From an uncultured Clostridium sp. (GTDB lineage: Bacteria; Bacillota; Clostridia; Clostridiales; Clostridiaceae): a stretch of DNA of 17,652 bases. Below, piece by piece: positions 5,995-13,822 of this stretch. How positions within the stretch are numbered: the first letter of the stretch is position 1; each line of letters begins with the position of its first letter. The stretch spans positions 1 to 17,652 of the forward strand of contig UQBY01000043.1 of NCBI GenBank assembly GCA_900539375.1. Reading direction: 5' to 3'. Made by a program: the position numbers and the translations under genes. The notes under the pieces were generated by a model that was given only the letters and a program-made list of their open reading frames with translations, made no database searches and was not told the DNA's origin.

Positions 5995-8319
5995 ATGACT
6001 GAAACCAATAATAAAAATAAATCCCAAAATCAAAAAAAGAATAAAAAAACTAAAGCAAAAAAAAATTCTGCTAAGGATGTTTTTAAAGCATTTTTAATAA
6101 CATTTTTTACCACCTGCTTAATATGTTGTGTTGTAATTGCAGGTTATATATTAGCAATAATTAAAAGTCTTCCTGATTTAGATATAAATAGCATAACAAC
6201 CCTAAGTGAAGCATCATATTTTTATGACAATAATGGAGAACTTATGGATAGTTTAAATTCTGAAATTCAACGTACTGTAATAAGTTATGATGAAATGCCT
6301 CAATATTTAAAAGATGCTATTGTTTCAATTGAAGACCAAAGATTTTATAAACATAATGGTATAGATGTAAGAAGAATTGTTGGTTCCTTTGTAACAGATG
6401 TTAAAAAAATTGTTAGAGGTGATACTAGTTTTCATGGTGGTTCTACTATTACTCAACAGCTTCTAAAAAATACAATTTTACAAAATGAAGATTCAGCCAT
6501 TGAAAGAAAAATAAAAGAAATTTATACTGCTCTAGAGCTTGAAAAAAATCTATCAAAAGATGAAATACTATGTCAATACTTAAATACAATTCCATTTGGT
6601 GGTACAACTTATGGTGCTGAAGCTGCTGCTTATTACTATTTTAATAAACCAGCAAAAGATTTAAATCTTATCCAATGTGCATATATTGCTGGTGTAACTC
6701 AATCCCCAACTTATTATGGAGCTTATATTGAAAAAAATATACAAGACCCTTCTCCTTATATAAAGAGAACTAAAACTGTTTTAGGAAAAATGAAGGAACT
6801 TGGTAAAATAAGCGAAGAAGAATATAATAATGCCATTTCAAGCATAGATAATGGTGAATTAACCTTTGAAAGAAATACAGATAGTTATATTCTTGATTAT
6901 GAATGGTATATAAATCCTGCCCTTAAACAAGTTAAAGAAGCATTAAAGGAAAAATATCTTTATAGTGATGATGAAGCTATGAATCTTCTTTTAACTGGAG
7001 GACTTAAAATATATACAAATATGGATAGAGAGCTTCAAGATTACACCCAATCTGCTTTAGATTCATTTGATGCAGGGAATGTAGGTATGGCAGAAGAATT
7101 TGAAGAAGGAACTAATACTCCAAAATTCCAGGCTTCAGCTACAATTGTTGATTATCATAATGGAAAAGTTCTTGCAATGGTAGGGGGACGTGGAGAACAT
7201 ACTGCTAATGCTAACAATAGAGCTTTTACAGGATTAAAACCAATAGGCTCTAACACAAAACCATTAACTGTTTATGGTCCTGCTATAAATGAAAAAATTC
7301 TAACAGCAGGTTCTACAATAGATGATTCTCCTTTAATTAACACAATAGGCTCTAAATATCCTACTGATAATGGTCCATATAATCCTCAAAATGATAACGG
7401 AAAATATTCAGGAAATATTACTTTAAGAGAATCCCTTACTCAATCTAAAAATGTAGGTGCTGTAATTGTAGAAGATAAAATTGGAATAAATACAGGATTA
7501 TTTTATGGAAAAAAATTTGGTTTAAAATATAATTCAAAATCCTCTGATGCAATTTCCTGTCTTGCATTAGGACAATTTAACAATGACCCTAATGACTTAG
7601 ATGGTGGAAATACTTTTATATTATCATCTGCCTTTGGAGTTTTTGGTAATGGTGGAACATATACTAAGCCTTTATTATATTCTAAAGTTCTTGATTCTAA
7701 TGGTAACACTTTACTTGAAACTGAATCACCTAACACATCAGAAATATTTAATAAAGAAACAGCTTATATTATGTATGATATACTAAAAGGTTCTTGTTCC
7801 TATACAGGTCCTAATGCAAAGTGGGGAGATATGCCTGTTGCAGGTAAAACAGGCACAACAAGTTCAAATACAGATTATTGGTTTTCAGGGGTAACACCTT
7901 ATCTTTCAGCTTCTGTATGGCTTGGCTATGATACTCCAAGAGAAATGGGTGGAAATTCAAATGTTGCAGCTAGTTTATGGGGAAATATAATGTCTAAAGC
8001 TCATGAAGGAAAAGAAGTTATAGATATTAATAAACCAAACACTCTTGTTACAGCTAGTATTTGTAAGGATTCTGGAATGCTTGCAACAGATTTATGTAGA
8101 GCTGATTCAAGAAAAAATAGAGTGTATACAGAATACTTTACAAAAAATACTCTTCCTACTGGATATTGTGAAAAACATATTTCCTATAAAAATAAGATTT
8201 ATGTTAAAAAAGAAAACCCAAATCCTTTAACTGAAGATTATTCTTATGTATATACAAAATCAAATAACACAAGTACATCTACTGCTAATAAAAAAAGTGA
8301 CAATAAAAACAAAAATTAA
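5995..8319 (+). CDS. pbpA: Class A penicillin-binding protein (transglycosylase/transpeptidase, PBP1A-type)
   Basis: This bifunctional peptidoglycan synthase polymerises glycan strands from lipid II and cross-links the stem peptides outside the membrane. The 774-residue protein has a lysine-rich cytoplasmic N-terminus, one transmembrane anchor (about 33-56) and a GT51 transglycosylase domain with EDQRFY (catalytic Glu113) and GGSTITQQLLKN (148-159). The transpeptidase domain carries the nucleophile motif SNTK (Ser419-Lys422), SKN (484-486) and KTGT (618-621). The C-terminal tail is rich in Asn, Lys, Ser and Thr and probably disordered, ending just before a terminator. AGGAGGGG precedes the ATG. 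All three penicillin-binding motifs are intact. The gene symbol is by analogy; the protein family is certain. Confidence 0.93.
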   Translation: MTETNNKNKSQNQKKNKKTKAKKNSAKDVFKAFLITFFTTCLICCVVIAGYILAIIKSLPDLDINSITTLSEASYFYDNNGELMDSLNSEIQRTVISYDEMPQYLKDAIVSIEDQRFYKHNGIDVRRIVGSFVTDVKKIVRGDTSFHGGSTITQQLLKNTILQNEDSAIERKIKEIYTALELEKNLSKDEILCQYLNTIPFGGTTYGAEAAAYYYFNKPAKDLNLIQCAYIAGVTQSPTYYGAYIEKNIQDPSPYIKRTKTVLGKMKELGKISEEEYNNAISSIDNGELTFERNTDSYILDYEWYINPALKQVKEALKEKYLYSDDEAMNLLLTGGLKIYTNMDRELQDYTQSALDSFDAGNVGMAEEFEEGTNTPKFQASATIVDYHNGKVLAMVGGRGEHTANANNRAFTGLKPIGSNTKPLTVYGPAINEKILTAGSTIDDSPLINTIGSKYPTDNGPYNPQNDNGKYSGNITLRESLTQSKNVGAVIVEDKIGINTGLFYGKKFGLKYNSKSSDAISCLALGQFNNDPNDLDGGNTFILSSAFGVFGNGGTYTKPLLYSKVLDSNGNTLLETESPNTSEIFNKETAYIMYDILKGSCSYTGPNAKWGDMPVAGKTGTTSSNTDYWFSGVTPYLSASVWLGYDTPREMGGNSNVAASLWGNIMSKAHEGKEVIDINKPNTLVTASICKDSGMLATDLCRADSRKNRVYTEYFTKNTLPTGYCEKHISYKNKIYVKKENPNPLTEDYSYVYTKSNNTSTSTANKKSDNKNKN

Positions 8320-8348
8320 AGAGCCTTTTTTAGGCTCTTTAATTTTTT
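8314..8348. terminator. Bidirectional intrinsic terminator between the PBP gene and the PepSY-like gene
   Basis: AATTAAAGAGCCT (8314-8326) and AGGCTCTTTAATT (8332-8344) form a perfect 13-bp stem with a 5-nt loop. A T-run follows to 8348 on the plus strand, and a T-rich tract follows on the minus strand. The stop codons of both converging genes lie within the stem. Confidence 0.88.
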
Positions 8349-9169
8349 GATATAATATTATCACGTATAGTTCTTATAATTCTTCCATCTTCTGTTGATA
8401 TAAAATATTTTACTCTTATTTCTTTTTTATCTGCATCTATACCCTTTAAAGTTATTACATAACAAAGTTCCATAAAGCTACTATCTTCATTTTCTGCCCA
8501 TACTTTATATATTCCTATTACTTTTCCATCCTTATTTATTTCATTAAAGTCATTTAATGCCTCAAGGGTTGCATCTTCTTCAGATACTAATATATTTATG
8601 TCCTTTGTTTTAAGATAAGAATTAAGATTAACATAACCATCAAGTTTGCCAGTAAATTTATTTATTTGAATAGTTACCATTTTATCATAATAAGAATAAC
8701 CCTTTTCACACTTTTTAAACATAACTGTATAATAAGGTACATTGCCTATTTCATCATCTAGTATAGAATCATATTCATAATCTCCATTATAAAGTTTTTT
8801 TAAATATCTTTCTGCTATTTCTCTAGCTACTTCCTTATCTATTTTCATTTTTCCACTTGAATATAACATATTATTAAATCCAATAACATTATATGAATCG
8901 TCTACATCCACAGTAAAATATTTAGTGCTTACAGTAAAATACCTTTTTGAATTAGAAGCATCTATTTTACTTGCACTTTTATAAGATAAAAGAGAATCAT
9001 TTTTATACTCATTAATCATATCTTCAGAATAAAGTAATTCTTTAAAACTTTTAGCAACCTTAATTTCTTTTTTACCATTTCCAAAAATAACATGAATGGC
9101 TAAATTAATAACTAGTAAAAGAATTACTATAAAAATAAATGAAAGTATTCTTTTATTTCTTTTCTTCAT
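8339..9169 (-). CDS. Membrane-anchored extracytoplasmic protein, PepSY/YcdB-like
   Basis: This 276-residue protein begins at the ATG at 9169, which has AGGAGG seven bases upstream; the frame is open further back, but without a ribosome binding site. The N-terminus (KKRNKRILSF, then a hydrophobic stretch to about residue 30) is a single transmembrane anchor or uncleaved signal, with no lipobox cysteine. The remainder is hydrophilic. It contains helix-plus-sheet units such as EVAREIAERYLKKLYNG followed by YYTVMFKK and TIQINKFTGKLDGY, and later AYVITLKG-like and YFISTEDGRIIRT strands. This pattern resembles PepSY or YcdB/YcdC domains, which are found in extracellular inhibitor or germination-related proteins. 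The match is by pattern only and the function is unknown. It is transcribed alone. Confidence 0.6.
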   Translation of the reverse strand: MKKRNKRILSFIFIVILLLVINLAIHVIFGNGKKEIKVAKSFKELLYSEDMINEYKNDSLLSYKSASKIDASNSKRYFTVSTKYFTVDVDDSYNVIGFNNMLYSSGKMKIDKEVAREIAERYLKKLYNGDYEYDSILDDEIGNVPYYTVMFKKCEKGYSYYDKMVTIQINKFTGKLDGYVNLNSYLKTKDINILVSEEDATLEALNDFNEINKDGKVIGIYKVWAENEDSSFMELCYVITLKGIDADKKEIRVKYFISTEDGRIIRTIRDNIISKN

Positions 9170-9277
9170 ATTTTTCCTCCTAAAAAAATACTTATACTTC
9201 AAATTTATTTTATCTTAAAAACCTTATTAAATAAAGAGTTTTCTTAATTTATCTAAGAAAGATTTTATCTTATATGC

Positions 9278-9306
9278 TTGTATTTTTTCATAATATGAGT
9301 TATAAT
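9278..9306 (+). promoter_or_regulatory. Promoter of the ytxH-like/DUF948 pair
   Basis: TTGTAT (9278-9283) and TATAAT (9301-9306) are 17 bp apart and lie about 50 bp before the YtxH-type start. An AAAAAGGGGGT ribosome binding site precedes the ATG at 9358. Confidence 0.6.
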
Positions 9307-9357
9307 AACAGAAAACATCACAATATTCTGAAATTTTGCAAAAAGGGGGTATGACTT

Positions 9358-9771
9358 ATGAGTCTTTTAAAAATGATAGAACAAAAAAAGAAGGAAAAGG
9401 AATTAGCTCAAAAGAAAAAAAATGCTAAAAATCTTGCAATAAGTGCTGCAATAGGTGTTGCTACAGGAGCTGTTAGTGGAATTTTACTTGCACCTAAATC
9501 AGGTAAAGAAACAAGAGATGATATAAAAAGAACTTCTTTAGATATTAACCATACAGTTAAGGAAAAGGTTTCCACAGCTAAAAGTAATTTAAAAGAAAAA
9601 TCAACAGAAGCTCATTCAAAAATAAAAGATTATCTAAATTCAAAAAAAGGTTTAAACTCTATTGATGAAGATATAGAAGAATCTGTTGATGAAGTCTTTT
9701 CACCAGAATATGTAGAAGAAGATGATAATGATTCTATTTTAGATAACTCTTGTGAGGAAACTGAAGAATAA
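9358..9771 (+). CDS. YtxH-domain protein
   Basis: This 137-residue protein has a lysine-rich, probably coiled N-terminus (1-25), then the YtxH hydrophobic segment AISAAIGVATGAVSGILLAP (about 28-47) followed by KSGKETRDDIK. It ends in a helical and then strongly acidic tail. YtxH proteins are small membrane-associated proteins linked in Bacilli to general stress; they are often mis-named gas vesicle proteins. There is no gas vesicle cluster here. Its stop codon overlaps the next start (TAATG at 9769-9773), so the two are translationally coupled and probably form a membrane pair. Confidence 0.82.
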   Translation: MSLLKMIEQKKKEKELAQKKKNAKNLAISAAIGVATGAVSGILLAPKSGKETRDDIKRTSLDINHTVKEKVSTAKSNLKEKSTEAHSKIKDYLNSKKGLNSIDEDIEESVDEVFSPEYVEEDDNDSILDNSCEETEE

Positions 9772-10088
9772 TGTATATTAAAGTTTCAGACTTATGTTTA
9801 ATTGTATTAGGAGCTTTAGCATTTATAGCAATTTTATATTTAATCTCTGTTTTAAAAAAATTATCTTCATTCATTGATAACTTAAATAACTTTTTTGCAA
9901 AAAATTCTAAGTCTTTAAATGTATCTATAAGTAATATAAAAACTATTACTGATAACTTTAAAGATATAAGTGAAGCTGTTACTGATACAACAGCTGATGC
10001 ACTTATTGCAAAAGATAATATTAAAGATAACATTAATACAATAAGGGATATTATTAATATAATTCTTAATGTATTTTCAAAGAAATAA
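9771..10088 (+). CDS. DUF948-like small membrane protein
   Basis: This 105-residue protein has one N-terminal transmembrane segment (about 6-28, LCLIVLGALAFIAILYLISVL). A long amphipathic helix follows, rich in Asn, Ile and Asp with regular spacing (NLNNFFAKNSKSLNVSISNI and onward), typical of DUF948 proteins that form methyl-accepting-protein-like helical rods. These are commonly found next to YtxH genes, as here. The start codon shares one base with the YtxH stop. The function is unknown; a scaffold or stress role at the membrane is a guess. Confidence 0.7.
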   Translation: MYIKVSDLCLIVLGALAFIAILYLISVLKKLSSFIDNLNNFFAKNSKSLNVSISNIKTITDNFKDISEAVTDTTADALIAKDNIKDNINTIRDIINIILNVFSKK

Positions 10089-10122
10089 GAGGAATACTTT
10101 TTAAAGTATCCTCTTATTTTAT
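10083..10122. terminator. Bidirectional terminator between the DUF948-like and GNAT/DJ-1 genes
   Basis: AAATAAGAGG-A-ATACTTT pairs with AAAGTATCCTCTTATTT over 17 bp with a single bulged A and a very short loop. T-rich sequence follows. The stop codons of both flanking genes lie inside the stem. Confidence 0.8.
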
Positions 10123-11190
10123 TCCAATATTATTTTTTACATTTTCTGCAAGCTCTCTTCCTGCAATTTTATCTATAAGACTTAAAATCATTTCTATTTC
10201 CCCCATAACATTAGACCCTAGCATGATTCTTCCATTGTCTATAAAATTATCTGAAATAAGCATATTTTCTTTTATGTACTTTTTATCATCTATATCAATT
10301 TGATTTTTAGGAATAAACATTCCATCAATTAATTTGCCTTCTATTAAAAATTTAATGCCCTCTCCTTGCACACATAAATAATCACATCTTCTAATTATAT
10401 TTAGTACATTTTTAATATTTTCTTTTACTATAGGATTTCCTCCAGGAATTATTAATACATCTGGTTCTTCTTTAGATTTTTCTCCATTTAAATTTATTAT
10501 ATTTATCTTTCTATCATCACAAATAACCTTATCATTATAGTTAATTCCATATATATCAAAGATATTAGATTTTTTTATTTCATTAACTTTTCCTAAAATA
10601 TCATAACATAATGAAAAATCTGAAAGTCTCATTCCATTATACATAAGTATTCCTATTTTCTTATTAGAATATTTTTTATTATTTATAAAATCTTCTCTAA
10701 CAAGTTTCATAGTTGTTTCATTTTTTAATTGTCTAACTACTTGAAACCCTATTTTATTTAACATTCTGATAGCTACAGGATTAGAAACATTATCCATTAC
10801 TATTCCTCCACCAAATTCAAAGAAATAATATTCTAATAAAAGCCTTACTGCCTCTTCTCCATATCCATGATTTCTATATTTATTAAGTACCTTAACATTA
10901 AATCTTGTTAATTTAGTAATTGAATCATATCCATGAAAACTCACCTCTCCAACAGGCTCATCTTCTAAGTTATATATAAGACAATAAAAATTTTTCCCAT
11001 CTGTTGGATAAATCATCTTTTTATAAAAATTACTCCATTTTTCCTTTGAGAAATTAAAAGTTCCTCCAATATCCTTCATGGTTTCTTCATCCCCCCAAAG
11101 TTTAGAAACAAACTCCAATTCCTCAAATTCAGGTTGCTTTATATAAACATCTTTTCCATTTCTTCTATATCTACCTTTTGTATCTATCAT
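10114..11190 (-). CDS. GNAT acetyltransferase fused to a DJ-1/PfpI-like domain
   Basis: The protein has 358 residues from the ATG at 11190, which has AGG eight bases upstream; the GTG and ATG just before it lie in the ribosome binding site. Residues about 14-167 are a GNAT N-acetyltransferase with the acetyl-CoA loop RNHGYG (106-111), followed by NVSNPVAIRMLNKIGFQ, the usual 'N-x-A-x-x-hydrophobic-x-K-x-GF' end of the fold. Residues about 176-350 resemble the DJ-1/PfpI class: KIGILMYNGMRLSDFSLCYD, DVLIIPGG (244-251), a helix ending KLIDG, and a final AGRELAENV. At the nucleophile elbow, where family members have CTG, it reads GEG (276-278), so the cysteine is missing and this half is probably a ligand-binding module. 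The acetyl acceptor is unknown. It is divergent from the polyamine operon. Confidence 0.72.
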   Translation of the reverse strand: MIDTKGRYRRNGKDVYIKQPEFEELEFVSKLWGDEETMKDIGGTFNFSKEKWSNFYKKMIYPTDGKNFYCLIYNLEDEPVGEVSFHGYDSITKLTRFNVKVLNKYRNHGYGEEAVRLLLEYYFFEFGGGIVMDNVSNPVAIRMLNKIGFQVVRQLKNETTMKLVREDFINNKKYSNKKIGILMYNGMRLSDFSLCYDILGKVNEIKKSNIFDIYGINYNDKVICDDRKINIINLNGEKSKEEPDVLIIPGGNPIVKENIKNVLNIIRRCDYLCVQGEGIKFLIEGKLIDGMFIPKNQIDIDDKKYIKENMLISDNFIDNGRIMLGSNVMGEIEMILSLIDKIAGRELAENVKNNIGIK

Positions 11191-11223
11191 GTTCATCACC
11201 TATTTTCCCTTTTTCTTACTTAT

Positions 11224-11252
11224 AATATCTCACATTTCCTTATTATTATCAA
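11224..11252 (-). promoter_or_regulatory. Candidate promoter of the GNAT/DJ-1 gene
   Basis: On the minus strand TTGATA (11247-11252) is followed after 17 bp by GATATT (11224-11229), or after 19 bp by TATTAT (11222-11227). The -10 is imperfect, so this is tentative. Confidence 0.4.
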
Positions 11253-11289
11253 TGGTTTTAAAATATTGCCTTAATCCTAAAAAAATATG

Positions 11290-11318
11290 TTGATTTTTTT
11301 TCAAGAAGTAAATATAAT
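11290..11318 (+). promoter_or_regulatory. Promoter of the xre-potABCD operon
   Basis: TTGATT (11290-11295) and a perfect TATAAT (11313-11318) have 17-bp spacing. The predicted transcription start near 11325 coincides with the first base of a repeated operator-like motif. Confidence 0.7.
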
Positions 11319-11324
11319 ATCTTT

Positions 11325-11356
11325 GTTTAGTAATTTTAAACTTAAAGTTTAGTAAT
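11325..11356 (+). promoter_or_regulatory. Operator-like repeats at the pot promoter
   Basis: GTTTAGTAAT occurs at 11325-11334 and again at 11347-11356, exactly 22 bp apart (about two helical turns). The perfect palindrome TAAACTT-a-AAGTTTA (11337-11351) lies between and overlaps the second copy. The whole block starts at the predicted +1 position. A dimeric helix-turn-helix regulator, most likely the XRE-cupin encoded just downstream, could bind here and repress the operon. Confidence 0.6.
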
Positions 11357-11384
11357 AGTTATTTATTTAAGGAGGTGCCTTCAT

Positions 11385-11924
11385 TTGGAAATAGGTGAAA
11401 AAATAAGAAGACTTAGAATTGAAAAGCAACTAACTCAAGAAGAACTTGCAAATAGATGTGAACTTTCTAAGGGTTTTATTTCTCAAGTAGAAAATGACTT
11501 AACCTCACCCTCTATTGCAACATTAATAGATATTCTTCATACTTTAGGTACAAATTTAAAAGAGTTTTTCAATGATAATGAGGCTGAACGCATTATTTTT
11601 TCCTCAGAAGATATGTTTGAAAAAGAAGATGAAGAATTAAAGTATAACTTAAAATGGCTAGTTCCTAATGCACAAAAAAATAAGATGGAACCTATAATGA
11701 TTACTTTAGAACAAAATGGTAGATATATAAAAGAAGAACCTCATGAAGGAGAAGAATTTGGCTTTGTTCTTTCAGGAACAATATATCTTCATCTTGGAGA
11801 TAAAAAATATAAAGTTAAAAAAGGGGAAAGCTTTTATTATAAACCTAGAGAGAATCATTATATTTCTAATTGTGGTAAATCAAAAGCAAAAGTTATATGG
11901 ATAAGTACTCCCCCATCATTTTAA
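11385..11924 (+). CDS. XRE-family regulator with C-terminal cupin domain (PuuR-like)
   Basis: This 179-residue DNA-binding regulator starts at a TTG (11385), set by a perfect AAGGAGGTG nine bases upstream. Residues 3-62 are an XRE/Cro-type helix-turn-helix (LTQEELANRCELSKGFISQV, then PSIATLIDILHTLG). Residues about 105-177 are a small cupin barrel with HEGEEFGFVLSG, in which the His and Glu side chains could bind a metal or ligand, and GESFYYKPRENHYISN. XRE-cupin proteins of this size next to polyamine genes, such as PuuR in Escherichia coli, sense polyamines or related small molecules. It is the first gene of the pot operon, 16 bp before potA, and probably autoregulates through the repeats at 11325-11356. 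Confidence 0.88.
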   Translation: MEIGEKIRRLRIEKQLTQEELANRCELSKGFISQVENDLTSPSIATLIDILHTLGTNLKEFFNDNEAERIIFSSEDMFEKEDEELKYNLKWLVPNAQKNKMEPIMITLEQNGRYIKEEPHEGEEFGFVLSGTIYLHLGDKKYKVKKGESFYYKPRENHYISNCGKSKAKVIWISTPPSF

Positions 11925-11940
11925 TAAAGAGGTGTTATGA

Positions 11941-12990
11941 TTGAAAGAAAATATAATTGAACTTAAAAATATAAACAAAAAATATGATGATAATATTGTT
12001 TTAAATAATTTATCCTTATCAATTAAGAAAAATGAATTTGTTACTCTTTTAGGTCCTTCTGGTTGTGGTAAAACCACTACATTAAAAATAATTGCAGGAT
12101 TTGAAAATGCAGATTCTGGAACTGTATTATTTAAAAATGAGGATATTTCTACACTTCCTCCTTTTAAAAGACAACTAAATACTGTCTTTCAAAAATATGC
12201 TTTATTTCCTCATATGAACGTTTATGACAATATTGCTTTTGGGCTTGTTATAAAAAAATTACCTAAGTCTGAAATAGACAAAAAGGTTAAAGATATTTTA
12301 AGTATGGTTTCTTTATCTGGCTTTGAAAAAAGAAGTATTGATTCTTTAAGTGGTGGTCAACAACAAAGAGTTGCTATTGCAAGGGCTTTAGTAAATGAGC
12401 CTGAAGTTTTACTTCTTGATGAACCATTAGGTGCTTTAGATTTAAAACTTAGAAAAGAAATGCAATTAGAACTTAAAAAAATTCAACAAAGACTTGGAAT
12501 AACCTTTATATTTGTAACTCATGACCAAGAAGAAGCTCTTACTATGTCTGATACAATTGTTGTTATGAATAAGGGAATTATTCAACAAAAAGGAACTCCT
12601 GAAGATATATATAATGAACCTGCAAATGCTTTTGTTGCTGATTTTATTGGAGAAAGTAATATTCTTGATGGAATTATGTTAAAAGATTATTTAGTAAATT
12701 TTTGTGATAAAGAATTTGAATGTTTAGATAAAGGCTTTAAGCTTAATGAAAGTGTTGATGTAGTTATAAGACCTGAAGACATTAAAATTGTTTCTCCTAA
12801 GGAAGGAATGCTTAAAGGAATTGTTAAGTCTATAATATTTAAGGGTGTTCATTATGAAATGGTTGTAGAAGCTAATAATATAATATGGTTAATTCACAAT
12901 ATAAAGTGTGTTAAGCAAGGGGAAGAAATTGGCTTAAACATATTCCCAGATGATATTCATATTATGAAAAAGGGTGAAAAAAATGAATAA
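11941..12990 (+). CDS. potA: Spermidine/putrescine ABC transporter ATP-binding protein
   Basis: This is the cytoplasmic ATPase of the polyamine importer. The 349-residue protein starts at a TTG with GAGG eight bases before it; the ATG three bases upstream is out of frame and closes quickly. It has Walker A GPSGCGKTT (38-46), Q-loop Gln84 in VFQKYALFPHM, signature LSGGQQQR (136-143), Walker B VLLLDE (156-161), D-loop GALDLKLR and H-loop His194. After about residue 235 a shorter TOBE-type regulatory domain follows (NAFVADFIGESNILDG, and later VVIRPEDIKI), typical of the PotA/MalK group. The end overlaps the start of potB by 8 bp. Confidence 0.95.
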   Translation: MKENIIELKNINKKYDDNIVLNNLSLSIKKNEFVTLLGPSGCGKTTTLKIIAGFENADSGTVLFKNEDISTLPPFKRQLNTVFQKYALFPHMNVYDNIAFGLVIKKLPKSEIDKKVKDILSMVSLSGFEKRSIDSLSGGQQQRVAIARALVNEPEVLLLDEPLGALDLKLRKEMQLELKKIQQRLGITFIFVTHDQEEALTMSDTIVVMNKGIIQQKGTPEDIYNEPANAFVADFIGESNILDGIMLKDYLVNFCDKEFECLDKGFKLNESVDVVIRPEDIKIVSPKEGMLKGIVKSIIFKGVHYEMVVEANNIIWLIHNIKCVKQGEEIGLNIFPDDIHIMKKGEKNE

Positions 12991-13822
12991 TAAGAAGTTT
13001 TCCTTTGCCACTTATCCTTATGTAGTATGGAGTGCATTATTTATAATTGTTCCCCTAATTATAGTTTTGTTCTTCAGTTTAACAATTTCAGATGCAGATG
13101 GATATAAATTTTCTTTTGAAAATTTTACAAGATTATTAAAATCTCAATATGGATTAATATTCTTTCGTTCAATTAGACTTGCTTTTATTTCAACTTTCCT
13201 TTGTTTAATTATTGGATATCCAGTTGCATATATTATTTCAAAAATGGCACCTTCTAAGAGAAATCTTATAATAATGTTATTTATAGTTCCTATGTGGATG
13301 AATTTTCTTCTTAGAACTTATGCTTGGCTTCCTATACTAGGTAAGAATGGTTTTATAAATAATATTTTAGGACACTTTGGTATAGGTCCTCTATCCCTTT
13401 TATATAATGATGGAACTGTACTTCTTGGAATGGTATATAACTTTCTTCCCTTTATGGTACTTCCAATATATACTGTTTTATCTAAAATGGATGAAAGCTT
13501 AATAGCGGCTGCTGAAGATTTAGGAGCAAATAAAGCTCAAATATTTAAAAAGATTATTATACCTTTAAGTGTACCTGGAATAATGTCAGGAATTACAATG
13601 GTATTTATGCCTGCTGTATCAACTTTTGTAATTTCTAGTCTTCTTGGTGGTGGAAAATATATGCTTTTAGGTAACCTTATTGAGCAGGAATTTACAACAA
13701 TAGGTGATTGGAACTTTGGTTCTGCAATTTCAATAATAATGATGATAGTAATTTTAATTTCAATGGCAGTAATGAACAAATTTGATAAAGGTGAAAAGGA
13801 AGGAGATACTGGATTATGGTAA
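12983..13822 (+). CDS. potB: Spermidine/putrescine ABC transporter permease PotB
   Basis: This is an integral membrane subunit of the polyamine importer, 279 residues with about six transmembrane helices. The first spans about 13-33. The EAA loop that docks onto PotA is visible as AAAEDLGANKAQIFKKIIIP (about 175-194). RTYAWLPILG (111-120) is characteristic of PotB. The frame is open from a GTG at 12974, but that lies inside the AAGGGTG ribosome binding site, so the ATG at 12983 is preferred. It overlaps potA by 8 bp and potC by 7 bp, so translation of the three is coupled. Confidence 0.93.
   Translation: MNNKKFSFATYPYVVWSALFIIVPLIIVLFFSLTISDADGYKFSFENFTRLLKSQYGLIFFRSIRLAFISTFLCLIIGYPVAYIISKMAPSKRNLIIMLFIVPMWMNFLLRTYAWLPILGKNGFINNILGHFGIGPLSLLYNDGTVLLGMVYNFLPFMVLPIYTVLSKMDESLIAAAEDLGANKAQIFKKIIIPLSVPGIMSGITMVFMPAVSTFVISSLLGGGKYMLLGNLIEQEFTTIGDWNFGSAISIIMMIVILISMAVMNKFDKGEKEGDTGLW

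Noticed and set aside
7503..7736. Minus-strand open frame inside the PBP gene
   Set aside because: It is antisense to the well-supported transpeptidase domain, has no ribosome binding site and resembles no protein family.
9358..9771. Gas vesicle protein
   Set aside because: The YtxH domain is often so named, but no gas vesicle genes are present and the sequence fits the YtxH stress family.
9734..10033. Minus-strand open frame of 99 codons over the YtxH/DUF948 genes
   Set aside because: It lies opposite two coupled genes with good starts and family features. Its hydrophobic content mirrors the complementary coding.
13537..13779. Minus-strand open frame inside potB
   Set aside because: It is antisense to conserved PotB sequence including the EAA loop, with no start signal.
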